Shown piece after piece: positions 48,763 to 59,496 of a stretch of 64,000 nt of DNA. The notes beneath the pieces are model-generated. The model searched no databases. It was not told where the DNA came from and saw only the letters and a program-made list of their open reading frames with translations. This DNA is from Zygnema cylindricum (taxonomy: Eukaryota; Streptophyta; Zygnematophyceae; Zygnematales; Zygnemataceae): contig JBBHKE010002973.1 in NCBI GenBank assembly GCA_037447655.1, forward strand, positions 620,954-684,953, written 5' to 3'. The position numbers were made by a program, and so were the translations under genes. Numbering within the stretch: the first letter of the stretch is position 1; every line of letters begins with the position of its first letter.

Positions 48763-49989
48763 ATGCCTCGTTTACCTTTTCCTTCTTCCTCTTCTCACTC
48801 TTTGGCTCCCCTTGATCTCATTCATAGTGATGTATGCGGTCCTATACCCATTCCAAGCCTTAGTGGCACATCTTATTTTCTTACTTTTATTGATGATTTT
48901 TCTCGCTTTACACATGTTTATTTTATGCGTCATAAATCTAAGGTTTTTACCCCTTTCCAACATTTTAAAGCACTTGTAGAAAATCACTTGTCGTCTCGCA
49001 TCAAAACAATACGAACGGATAATGGTGGGGAATTTGTTTCCAATGAGTTTTCCGAGTTTTTACTAACACGTGGTATTATTCATCACAAAACTTTTCCTCA
49101 TTCTCCGCAACAAAATGGTGATGCCGAACGTCTCAATCGCACCCTCATTGACATGTCTCGCTCTCTTCTCCATTTTGCCTCCTTACCTTTTCATTTTTGG
49201 GCGGAAGCCTTACTAACTTCCTCTTATATTCGTAATCACTCTCCTACCTCTTCTCTTTCTAACAAAACTCCTTTTGAAGCTTGGCATGGAAAAAAACCCG
49301 ATGTCTCTCATTTTCGCATTTTTGGGTGCGAAGCATACTTCAAAATCCTTCCCCCTTCCAATGGGAAATTAGGTCCTCTAGCTATGCGAGGAATTTTTGT
49401 GGGATATTCCCCGAATTCTAAAGCATATCGTATTTGGTGCCCCTCTTCTCACCGCATTGTCACCACTCGTGACATTATTTTTAATGAAACTCCCCTTTTA
49501 CATACACTTTTACCCGATTTCCCCATCACTCCTCTACCTAGTTTATTTCCTCCTTACGAAAATGAACCCTCTAATTCTATTACCACGTTATTAACGCCCA
49601 CTTTAACCCCATCCCAAAATACGCCCCCTTTAAACCCCCACATTTCTCCTATTTCTACAATATTTTCTCCCTCCACAGATACTATCTCTTCCTCAAATTC
49701 CGGCGATAAATTTTCACCAGTACGCTCCGCGATTTCCGACGTTTCACCTCTCCTAATACAGCTTGTCGCTGATGACGCGACGGTCCCGGACGTGACAACC
49801 TTTGCTGTCATTGTACAATCTGTCGCTGATGACGCGACGGTCCTGGATGCGACAAATTTTCCAGTCGCTGGTGACGCTTCGGTCTTTCCATCGACAAATT
49901 TGTTTGCACGTCCTTTGGAGGTTACGTCGCAAGCACGTGCTACTAGTAACTCGGTCATAATTACCCCGCTAACGCCACCTGCCGAATAA
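48763..49989 (+). CDS. Integrase of element 4
   Basis: A 408-codon open frame covers the complete catalytic core: HSDVCGP (Asp 1), FIDDFSRFTHVYFMRHKS, IRTDNGGEF (Asp 2), and NGDAERLNRTL (Glu). It continues with SYIRNHSPTSSL, TPFEAWHGKKPDVSHFRIFGC and IFVGYSPNSKAYRIW. A Ser/Thr/Pro-rich linker follows, with a three-fold repeat of VADDATV-like units at about 49765-49880. All DDE residues are present, so the domain could be active if translated. Confidence 0.93.
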   Translation: MPRLPFPSSSSHSLAPLDLIHSDVCGPIPIPSLSGTSYFLTFIDDFSRFTHVYFMRHKSKVFTPFQHFKALVENHLSSRIKTIRTDNGGEFVSNEFSEFLLTRGIIHHKTFPHSPQQNGDAERLNRTLIDMSRSLLHFASLPFHFWAEALLTSSYIRNHSPTSSLSNKTPFEAWHGKKPDVSHFRIFGCEAYFKILPPSNGKLGPLAMRGIFVGYSPNSKAYRIWCPSSHRIVTTRDIIFNETPLLHTLLPDFPITPLPSLFPPYENEPSNSITTLLTPTLTPSQNTPPLNPHISPISTIFSPSTDTISSSNSGDKFSPVRSAISDVSPLLIQLVADDATVPDVTTFAVIVQSVADDATVLDATNFPVAGDASVFPSTNLFARPLEVTSQARATSNSVIITPLTPPAE

Positions 49990-50039
49990 CTTGTCGTACG
50001 ACAAAGTACGCGCTTTTCACAACCAGCATGGAAGATTCG

Positions 50040-50820
50040 CGAAAATCTTGCTTACGCCAACCTTGCCGACGTCAAAGATCCTCCCACATTAAATGTCGCG
50101 TTGAAACGACCTGATGATGACATGTGGCGGCTTGCTGCTACGCAAGAGTACAACGCATTACGCTTTGCACCCTTCCACCAAATCGTCGTGCAATAGGATC
50201 CAAGTGGGTCTTCAAAATTAAACGGTTGGCAGATGGTACGATCGATCGTTACAAAGCTCGGCTCGTCGCTAAGGGCTACTTACAAAAAATAGGCGCTGAC
50301 AACAGCGAGACTTTTGCTCCTGTTGCGAAGTTTGACTCCATCTGTACTATTTTGTCCCTTGCAGCTCTTCATGATTGGGAATTACAGCAACTCGACGTCA
50401 AAATTGCTTTTCTTCATGGTAGTCTTGCAGAAGATATTTTTTATGGAACAACCACGTGGTTACGTTGTTCTTGGAACCAAAACTCTTGTTTGTCATTTAC
50501 GTAACTCAATTTATGGTCTAAAACAAGCACCTACAGTTTGGCATCAAACCCTTGTCGCCACATTAATTAAAGAAGGATTTAGAGAAATCAGTGCAGATCA
50601 TGGGATTTATACTAGAGGTACAGGTGACCAGTTAATCATCATTATTATTTACGTAGATGATTTAATTCTCGTAGGTCCTAGTAAATCCTCTATTCATCAA
50701 GTCAAAGGCATTCTCTCATCCTATCTGCATATGACTGATTTAGGCGATTTTGACTATTGCTTAGGCATCACTATTTTACATCAAAGGTTAGCACGCATTT
50801 TACAAATGAGTTAAGAGCAC
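50040..50820 (+). pseudogene. Reverse transcriptase of element 4
   Basis: N-terminal part 50124-50504 (GSKWVFKIKRLADGTIDRYKARLVAKG, ETFAPVAKF, QLDVKIAFLHG) and C-terminal part 50314-50814 (NSIYGLKQAPTVWH, catalytic YVDDLILVG, TDLGDFDYCLGI) are in different frames, with the shift near 50445-50460. A TAA at about 50812 separates RT from RNase H. Confidence 0.9.
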
Positions 50821-50850
50821 TACATTATTGATCTTCTTGAGCATTTTGAT

Positions 50851-51642
50851 ATGTCCGATTGCAATTCGGTACCTACTCCCCTTGATCCCAATACCACTCT
50901 CACAAAAGTGTCCTCCGATGGGAATGCCCAAGGAGATATGAGCTCATTCTATCGGTCGATTGTAGGAAAATTGATGTATGTTATGCTTGGTACACGGCTG
51001 GATATATGTATCGCCGTTTGTCTTTTGTCTCAATTCTCGCATTGTGCCACTCAAACTCATCTTCAAGCCGCCAAACGTGTCCTTCGATACCTCCAAGGAA
51101 CAAAACATCTTCACCTCACCTTTTCCCATACATCTCCTCCCTTGCATTCCTCCTCTTCTTTTTCTCCGGACACTTCGATTATTGGATTTTTCGATGAGGA
51201 TTGGGGAAATCAACCCGACGATCGTCATTCTATTTCCGGTGCATGTTTTTCTTTAGGTGGTGGCCTCATCTCTTGGTCATCCCGCAAACAAACCACCGTT
51301 GCTCTTTTCTCGACGAAGGCGGAATATATGGCCTGCACTACCGCCACTAAATCGGCTATTTGGTTCCGACGCCTTCTTTCCGATCTCTCTTTTCCTCCAT
51401 CTTCTCCCACCTCCATTTTTTGTGACTCCCGAGGATCTTTGGCTCTTATGAAAAATCCTATCCATCATACACGCACAAAACATATTGACATTAAATTTCA
51501 TTTTACGCGTGATAAAATTCTTGATGGCACCGTCTCTTTCTCTCATTGTGCCTCCGACTCTCAACTTGCCGATTTTCTCACTAAAGCTATTCCTCGTCCC
51601 TTATTTCATCATCACATTTACGATGTCGATCTTCGTGACTAA
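50851..51642 (+). pseudogene. RNase H region of element 4
   Basis: A 263-codon open frame: VPTPLDPNTTL, YRSIVGKLMYVMLGTRLDI, AAKRVLRYLQGTKH, FFDEDWGNQPDDRHSISG, STKAEYMA, IFCDSRGSLALMKNP, RTKHIDIKFHFTRD and LADFLTKAIP. The acidic catalytic residues appear retained. It ends about 20 bp before the purine tract. Confidence 0.92.
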
Positions 51643-51650
51643 ACATGTTT

Positions 51651-51664
51651 TAATCAAGGGGGGG
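51651..51664 (+). other. Polypurine tract of element 4
   Basis: AATCAAGGGGGGG just upstream of the 3' LTR. Confidence 0.9.
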
Positions 51665-52060
51665 TGTTGAAATACACTTAAAGTAATGGAATGTAAATAC
51701 ATTTATTAGAATTGATGATTCTTGCGTACAAATCTTTTTGACTTAGATTCCTTTTACCGAAACTAGTCGTACCTTCCTAAGTTACGCTTTAGATTAGATG
51801 TATCTTTTAGAGCCTTTTCGGCTACCCTTTCCTTTGTCTTACTATAAGAATCCCTTGTGTCGTTATTTAAGTTACTTAATCAAAAAGACACTCAAACGAC
51901 AAGCCTCTCAGTTGATCCCTTGTTTTTCGTTACTCCTTTCCTGTCTTCTCTTTCGACGTATCTTTGATATTTTGTCATATCTTGGCCTTTTCTACTCTTT
52001 CGGCCTATCTTTGATATTTTGTCATATTAGTCTTTTCGGCTTTTCATGGCCTCTCATTCA
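51665..52060 (+). repeat. 3' LTR of element 4
   Basis: Starts TGTTGAAATACACTTAAAG and ends CCTCTCATTCA. Lacks a block present near the start of the 5' LTR but has a duplicated TTTGATATTTTGTCATAT segment near its end. Confidence 0.92.
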
Positions 52061-52087
52061 ATAACAACTTCTGCCTTTTTGTTCGCA

Positions 52088-52148
52088 TCTTCAAACTTTA
52101 ATGAAAATCACCTCGCGGAGTGATTTTCGTAAAAGTTTGAAGATGTGG
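52088..52148. repeat. Inverted repeat, about 26-bp arms with an 8-base loop
   Basis: CATCTTCAAACTTTAATGAA and its near-perfect inverse flank CTCGCGGA, directly after element 4. It could form a hairpin. The region 52150-53735 shows no gene, only a diverged repeat of GATCGGACGGCCAGAGT at 53034, 53138 and, less well, 52958. Confidence 0.8.
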
Positions 52149-53737
52149 CGGAGGGACGCAAAAGTGGGTCGAAACGTGTTAGACGAGAAAGTGGGTTGAA
52201 ACGCGCTAGATGAAGAATTGCAGTACATTTAGAGTTTCAAGGTGACTCAAATTGTACTGTGGTAATTTCATTTTTTTTGGTACGGCTGCAATTTTTTGTT
52301 GCGGGCTAAGTTTTGGAGGAGAACGACAGAAAAAAACCCTTACATTATCACATAAGAACGTGCCCTTGCGCTTTTCATCTGGTTTTAAACTTTCAACCTT
52401 CAAGCGCGGCTTATTTTGTCACTTCTGAGTAAGTTTTGTCCGTTGTGCCCTAAATTAGGAGGGGTCTTATGAACCCTTAACTGGCCTAAAAAATAAAAGT
52501 GATTCAAACCTTGTACTCTGAATATCGCCAGTTCTAGTCGAACTGGAAGTACGTACGATTAAAACTGTGACCTTTGTCGGTTCCGGAAACAGAAAACTGA
52601 CAGTTTCAATTTGATACGCAGCATTACTACTGTAAATTCTGTCTGCCTAGGAGCGCCGTAATAAATTGATGAGTTGATAACCGCTACAGACTAGAATATC
52701 AAGATTCTGCATAACGATTCTACTCTTCTCGGTTCCTATTTGCTGGCTATTCAAAACTTCGGTGGTGTCAGTAATTAAGCATGTTTAGTTCGGAAAACGT
52801 TCCTGATCGAACGGCCACAATATCTTCCTGAAATGAGGAGGATTCTTTCACAATCGTACTTTATTGTACGACCAGGCTGTGGTACGTCCACGCATAGTAT
52901 GTTCACGCCTATGGTTGCGACATGTGCCATTAATGACTCTTCTAATGGTAATTGGAAGGCCAGAGTATTTTCCATGAAATGCGGCTACCAAATTCACCAT
53001 ATGCTCTATCATGGTGACGCCTTTCTCATGATCGGACGGCCAGAGTACCTTCCATCGAATGTGGCATCGAGTATCTTAGTTGCTGCTGATACTCTGTAGA
53101 CTCATGCAGGACAAGGGATTGGTGATTCTCTAACTGGTGATCGGACGGCCAGAGTTTACCCTGAGATGGGCACAGATTTTTACCGTACGTTTGGATACGT
53201 CATTCCATGACGTCCTATTTAGTACATGTTAGGGTACTCGCACGTAACCAAAACTTAGTTTTGCTACTTTGTTTTTTAGCGAAGATTCTCCGTACAGCTT
53301 TCAGAGCATTCGGATGAAAACGCAAATAACTTGTTACTTGAAAAAGTGACTTACGTAGACGTGTATAAAACAGTGTGACAGATGAAGTGGTACACAAAAT
53401 GAGGCGAAACTTCCACTCGGCTTCAATTTGAGGCGTCTCTCCGCACGCTGTACAATTTTTGTGACTTCGTAATGTCCGTATGTTACATTGTCGACGTGTC
53501 GAAACTCTAAAATACCTTTAGCTGTCGCACAAAAATGCGGTTTCGTTTTTCGTCTTCCCACTTTGCCGACGGGTGCCCAATGTTTTTCCTACGCCGTATG
53601 TGTGAAGACACGTGTGGTTGAGAGAGACGGCCCTTGTACGGAAATTAGCGCACGGAAAACAGTAAGCACAAGATAGAAACGTGCAGTGGAGTTTTTTTTT
53701 GTAACTCTGCGCACAAAAATTGAAAAAACTTAAAAAT

Positions 53738-54131
53738 GTCGGTCGCAAACATGCTTACACCTAATATAGGTCTTCGTACAAAATCTGACAAATCGTACAC
53801 AAATCGTACATTCACACGGTCGAAACGCGGCTGACGGACGAATATGTGCGAGCGGGATTTTTTACGACCTGATTTTTTTTCCTTTTTAGAACGCACATTC
53901 TCATGCGTCCGCGGTTACTAAAACTAATTTATTGTACTTTTTAATTTAAAAAGGTACATTTATGTACGGTCTGACACTGACCATACACCACTCTATTTAA
54001 GAGACAACGTACTGAAAATAACCCTAAATAGAATAAAGAAAAAAATAGAATGAACTACACTAATGGAGAATAAAAAAAAAAAAAAAGCGGGACGGAATTA
54101 GCGTACACAACTCTAATAGCGATTGGCGGTG
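53738..54131. mobile_element. TA-flanked MITE, right part
   Basis: Nearly identical to 58219-58612, ending CGATTGGCGGTG then TA. Upstream of about 53738 it no longer matches that copy and no left terminus was found, so it is truncated or chimeric. Confidence 0.85.
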
Positions 54132-54133
54132 TA

Positions 54134-55640
54134 CTGTATTAACTTGCTGTACTTCACTTGTACCAATGTGTACTTAAAATGTACAATCTTTGACAAGGTG
54201 ACGTACGTGACTGCGCGCAACCCAAATAGTGACTACGATGATCAATTCCCTTCGTTAAAATATATTCGTATTTTGGAAACTCCTCAATTTTACATGCCCC
54301 AATAGTTTACTTTACCAAGTGATATAAAGTCCGTAATTTGTAAAAACCTGGCATAAATTAACAGCAAATAAAAAATGGAACACCTAAACTGTTCAAAACC
54401 AAACGTGAACCTCAATGCCGACCGACATTTTATTGCATTGCGGGGCTAGTCGACCATAGACCAAAAGTTCCACATGATTCGCTATATTGTATGCACACGG
54501 GGCGTAAAATAGGCGTATTAACTAAAAAAAATCACAATGTTTAACATTGTGGTCAATACTCGGAAACCTCCTTCAATAGGATTTTGGTGTGTTTATTTCT
54601 CTTTTCTCCCTAAAGTCTTCATGTACTAAAATGGTGTCCATGCCACTTTTTAATAAGGCTTGTTATACTTCTTATTAATATATATTAAGTGGTGTTTAGT
54701 AAAGACTAAAGAGTCTGTTCATTTCCATATTCCAAAAGTCAACGCACAAAATATTTTCATGGGACTCTTGTCACGCTACAGTGTCCAGCGTGGTTTGAAT
54801 TTTGAATGCTCAATTGTTGACTATGCAATCACATTATTGTGACAATTGTTATTGTTCTAGGACTTTATTTTCAATTCTACTACTTCTGGCTATCTGTGTC
54901 CATTTTAAAGGTTTGTGTTTTAGAGAGCTACAACAGCTAATGTGGTTTAGATTTTAAAAAAAAAAAGTGACTGGTTGGGGACTAACCAGTCACTGCCTTG
55001 TATCTCGTCGCATAATTAACAAAAACGGTTTTTCCTTTGAAGTGCAGGACAAGAAGTTTAAAAACGTAGTATGTTCCACACCAATATTTTAACAAGTAAA
55101 ATAAACCCACAGCTGGGGAGAAAACTCCGTTAAAAACAAAAGAGTGCGCAAATGAGAGGGTAAAAAATGAATAAAACCGCAGTAGGAAACAAGGATTATA
55201 GAACTTCACCAAGAGACATGTTTACGAATTGATGCTTTTATAAATATTTTCAAATACTAGAGAATAAAATAACGAAAGATTAATACCATGGAAAAGAACT
55301 TGAAAATTGGTTATATTTATAAAACAAATCTGTTCGAATGGGGTCAATAAACTAAAATTTGGAATCATGTACGAAGCCCTTCTCCAAAAAATCTCTGTAA
55401 ACTGAAAAAAAAAAAAAAGTACTTCTCAATTGACTTTTAAAACTATGTTTGTACATGATTTAAAGAAAAAAATATTATCAGCTCATGGCGGCCTCCTTTT
55501 TGTCACAATACATAATCCAATCTTTGAAAAAGTCACATCCCCAAAAAAAAAAAAAAAAAAAAAAAACTACAATTATTTACACCTCTATGGGAAAAAATAT
55601 TCACAATGATTTTGTTATTTCACGAAAACTTGAGAATTCA
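54134..55640. other. 3' flank of the CCS gene, no gene recognised
   Basis: AT-rich sequence with short poly(A) runs. Open frames up to about 75 codons have no recognisable similarity. The part nearest 55650 is the presumed CCS 3' UTR. Confidence 0.5.
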
Positions 55641-55649
55641 ACTTCCCCC

Positions 55650-58600
55650 TTACTTTCCGGCCATTCCGCAAGTTCCTCCCGCCTTCCATATGGTTGTCCC
55701 GTCACACGCACACAAGCTCTTAACATCTCCCCCTCCACTCAACGCAATAACGGAAGCGAAACCATTTCCATGTCCGTTACGGACAACTACGGACCGTCCC
55801 ACAAGATCCGAAACTTTCAATCCCTTCACAACGCTACAAAATGTTGCATTTCCCGACTCGTCTGCAACCAAATCCGCGAGTTTCATGTCGACGCCCGGCT
55901 GCAAAAAATAGAGAGGGAGAGAGAGAGGGAGAGGGAGAGGGAGTGAGAGAGAGAGCATAGAAAAGCGTGGTTTAGAAATAGTTCCTAATTAATTTGCGTT
56001 TTCCATAGTGATGCCAAAGAACAAATGTACGTAAAAAAAATTACTTGACCAAAAGCATGTCTAATTAGGAACAGTCAACTTGAAAATAACTCTTCGATTA
56101 TTTTAAATACAGTAAATTCTGAATGAACTTGCAATGTTTGAGTACACTTTGTTCCAAACCACCGCATAACTTGGTATAACATCAGTAGAATGTGGTCATA
56201 ACCTTCGAAAATCTACTTAAAATTTGAAAAAAAATTGTACAAATTCTTAAGAAATTGGCGCAAGGTTCTGGCTGCTGACCTGATCGTAGAGCTCGCCCGT
56301 ACTGGCGGCCCCCTGTGTGACGTCACCATAGGTGTGCACAGCCCATGCGGTGGCGCTAGCTAGCAGACCGCCGAAGGAGGCGTCCACTTGCGCCAGCTGA
56401 CAGCCCAGCTGGCAGAAGCGAACCACGCCAAAGAGGGAGGGGGAGGAGAATTCCACCACGGCAGAGGGCAGGGAGAGGTCTGGAGAGGGGGAAGGGGGGG
56501 GAGAGAGTTGGGAAAGCGAGGAGGATGCAAGAGGTGGGAAGAGAATCAAAGGGAGATGAAGGATGGAAGGGGGAGAGTGTGAGGGAGAAGGAGAGGGAGA
56601 GGAAGAGGGAGGCGGAAAGGGAGGAGAGGGAGGCGGAGATGGAGGAAGAGAGGTAGATAGAGGGAGAGAGTGGAATGGAGGTAGGGGGGGGGGAGAGAGA
56701 GAGAGAGAGAGCACCTTCAGGTGATCCATGTCCCACCAATTTGTACTTCTTCCCTGTGGCTGCGAGGGCGGCTGTGAGCTCCTCCACGGATGCATTTCCG
56801 AGAACTCGCACGATTTTGTGTTTCAGAATGATAGTCACAGTGTGAACACCTAGTTCAAAATTAAAACAAATAAAGAGAACATAAATGAAAGGAGTTTGTG
56901 TTTTTAGTTTTAAAGCGAGTGGTCGCCATTTCCTATATACTCCATAGAATGCACATTTTTCGACGAATCAACATGCTAGAGTGAGAAATTACGCATGAAA
57001 GGGGAATGAAATATCAATGTCCAAAAATAATATCAATGTCCAAAAATTATATCAATGTCCAAAAATAATATCAATGTCCAAAAATTATGTCAAATCCTAC
57101 TGTTCTATCTCCCAACATTGTCTTTAATTTGTGAAATGTAACCCGAAATACTCGAGATGAAAATTTCAAATTTGTGAGTGAAAAGTAAATAATCAATTTT
57201 CTTTGCGACAACGATTTCGAGTCGTGGCTTTCTTAATGTCAAACAAATCAATCTATTACTGTGAATAGTATAAATTTCATCTATAGATCCTTTTTCAGAT
57301 TCATAACAATGTTTCTGTTGTAAATAAAAATGCGACACAAACTAACTGTAAGAACGCAATAAAACAAAAAATTTACAAAAAATACAAAAAATATACAAAA
57401 AAAATCCTCACCGTTTACTTTCTCTAACGCGCCCTTCACCGATTTCGCGCATCCTCCACACGGCATGAAGGCCCAGAACTCTGTCTGCAAAAGGAACGGA
57501 ACGGAACGCAACGGAAAAGAATTCACATGGAACTTCGTTTGAGCGCATGGTGTTGGAGAGACTTGTTACAGAGACACGTGGCAATACAGCTGGAAAATGA
57601 AAGCATTACGACAATTGTCCAATCGACCCTCTATTCAATTAATATAATTTAAGAGTTTCAAAGAAAAATATGGAGATAATAATACCGGAAGAGAAAAACT
57701 CTTATGATTATTTTAAATGAAGTGCTTTTAAAGTATTTGTTTCTATTCAATGATATTGCAAAAAATGCGTGAATTAGGGATATAGGTATCCTTACCACTG
57801 TCGTCTTCGCTGGAAGCCCAGAATTCTGTGAACACAAAACACACCATCGCCAAAAACGTCACCAATGTCACAGATGAAATCCGCCACGACTTCAAAATAG
57901 GTGACGAGTGTCACACATGAAAAACAATCGCTACTATTGTCACGCGCCTAATCAAACAGTGTGCGCCGAAACTGAATGGCGCGAACTGAACCGAACGTTA
58001 CAAGTACGTCGCACTAAATAACATCAAATACCGTACTGGACAATAAGTACGTCGCACTGAATAACATCAAATACACCGCCAATCGTTATTAGCGTGTAAG
58101 TTTTTTTAGCGTATAAAAATAATTACCGTGGTGTACGCTATTTAAGAATTTGAAAATTTTGGAAAAAATCATACATTCTAATTGTTTGGTTATGGTAATT
58201 TGGATCTTTGAAAAAAAAAATGTCGGTCGCAAACATGCTTACACTAATATAGGTCTTCGTACAAAATCTGACAAATCGTACACAAATCGTACATTCACAC
58301 GGTCGAAACGCGGCTGACGGACGAATATGTGCGAGCGGGATTTTTTACGACCTGATTTTTTTTCCTTTTTAGAACGCACATTCTCATGCGTCCGCGGTTA
58401 CTAAAACTAATTTATTGTACTTTTTAATTTAAAAAGGTACATTTATGTACGGTCTGACACTGACCATACACCACTCTATTTAAGAGACAACGTACTGAAA
58501 ATAACCCTAAATGAATAAAGAAAAAAATAGAATGAACTACACTAATGGAGAATAAAAAAAAAAAAAAGCGGGACGGAATTAGCGTACACAACGCTAATAA

Positions 58601-59496
58601 CGATTGGCGGTGTACCGTACCGGACAATAAGTACGTCGCACTAAATAACATCAAATACCGTACCGGACAATAAGTACGTCGCACTAAATAGCATCAAATA
58701 CCGTACCGGACAATAAGTATGTCGCACTAAATAACATCAAATACCGTACCGGACAATACGCAACGGACGAAACACAAAACACACAAGACGCCAACTGAAA
58801 CCAAACAACAAACGAGGACCGAAACTGTAACTAAAACAGGACGCAAAACGTAACACAACTGGTCCTTTCCACAGCGAACCATAACAATATCTACCAATGT
58901 CACACATGACATCTGTCACACATGACATCCGTGCCAATGTCACACATGACATCTAGAACCACTAATGTCCGGCATGACAGTATGTCACACATTAACATGA
59001 AATCTGTGACATGGTGTCACTCGTGGTACAACAATCACCAATGGGGGTTTCAAAAAATTTGTTCAATGTCTCAAATTACGACAGACTGTGACCATAGTCA
59101 CGGATAGAGAAGAGACCACCACCAATTTCCATCATGTCCATCTTACTCCCATGTGACACACAACTCTAGGCGTTACCTAGGTCACATATAAGACAAATTG
59201 CTTGACTAACATCACAGATGGAAAGAGACTTCACCATATTTTCTATTGTTCCGGTGAAAATTATAAGAAAAAGTTATAAATTTGTGGCGTATGAGGACAA
59301 TGTAGCGCGAACAAAATGACCAAGGCAAAAAAAAAATCTAACACAGCTTCCAAATTTCAAAATTAAGAGACATTTACGAGTATTTTTGTTAGATTTCAGT
59401 CCATTCCTCAATATATAATTTTGAGGTCTAGAAAGGGGGTTTTAAACTCACCACTTCGACAGCACGTGCGGGAGGAGGAGCTTCTCCAAAACCCAT
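55650..59496 (-). CDS. CCS: Copper chaperone for superoxide dismutase
   Basis: Five minus-strand exons join to 702 nt (233 aa): 59452-59496, 57412-57484, 56715-56849, 56280-56479, 55650-55898. All introns are GT-AG and phases agree. Domain I (about 16-75) is an HMA fold with the copper-binding MPCGGC (C24, C27). Domain II (about 85-150) is SOD-like, reading AVVEFSSPSLFGVVRF and YGDVTQGAASTG. Domain III ends in the CxC motif CAC (C214, C216) within SLCACDGTTIWKAGG. CCS delivers copper to Cu/Zn-SOD and forms its disulfide. The N-terminus (MGFGEAPPPARAVEV) is too short for a plastid transit peptide, so this form should be cytosolic unless an upstream exon exists. Intron 1 holds a MITE and repeats; intron 3 is almost pure pyrimidine on the coding strand. 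Confidence 0.95.
55906..55956 (-). repeat. (CT)n at the 3' end of CCS intron 4
   Basis: The coding strand reads CTCTCTCACTCCCTCTCCCTCT before TTTTTTGCAG of the last exon. Confidence 0.9.
56482..56714 (-). repeat. Polypyrimidine intron 3 of CCS
   Basis: Practically the entire 235-bp intron is C/T on the coding strand, from GTGCTCTCTCTC to CCCCCTCTCCAG. Confidence 0.93.
57008..57090. repeat. About 20-bp tandem repeat, four copies, CCS intron 2
   Basis: Units of TATCAATGTCCAAAAATAA with A/T variants. Confidence 0.9.
57796..57825 (-). other. 30-nt pseudo-exon or cassette exon in CCS intron 1
   Basis: The minus strand reads GTTCACAG, then AATTCTGGGCTTCC..., then GTAAGG. It is a partial copy of exon 2 start (GAGTTCTGGGCCTTC). 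Inclusion would add ten residues (NSGLPAKTTV) in frame before the HMA domain. Confidence 0.5.
58001..58766. repeat. 43-bp tandem repeat split by a MITE
   Basis: Units begin CCGTACCGGACAATAAGTAC and end AACATCAAATA. One partial and one full unit lie left of the MITE at 58074-58612, three full and one partial unit right of it. Confidence 0.95.
58074..58612. mobile_element. TA-flanked inverted-repeat MITE, 539 bp, with empty-site proof
   Basis: Ends CACCGCCAATCGTTATTAGC and, inverted, GCTAATAACGATTGGCGGTG. It is flanked by TA at 58072-58073 and 58613-58614. Adjacent 43-bp repeat units carry the uninterrupted sequence CATCAAATACCGTAC, that is, the pre-insertion site with a single TA. Confidence 0.97.
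58885..59075. repeat. TGTCACACATGACA-type short repeats in CCS intron 1
   Basis: At least four copies of ATGTCACACATGACATC or close variants. Related copies at 57855-57925. The motif is imperfectly palindromic. Confidence 0.8.

Larger units (their letters stand above)
46668..52060 (+). mobile_element. Ty1/copia LTR retrotransposon 4
   Basis: LTRs at 46668-47133 and 51665-52060 (TG...CA) flank gag, protease, integrase, RT and RNase H on the plus strand. A purine tract AATCAAGGGGGGG precedes the right LTR and a half-tRNA-type primer site follows the left LTR. Integrase DDE, RT YVDD and protease DSGA motifs are all intact, so it is the best-preserved element here, though a few stops and frameshifts interrupt it. 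LTRs differ by a 70-bp length difference and substitutions. No clear target duplication was found. Confidence 0.95.

Noticed and set aside
48763-48987. Short frames antisense to or out of frame with the element 4 integrase
   Set aside because: Shadows of the integrase reading frame.
55485-55946. 153-codon plus-strand frame
   Set aside because: Antisense to the last CCS exon, whose frame, splice site and domain match are convincing.
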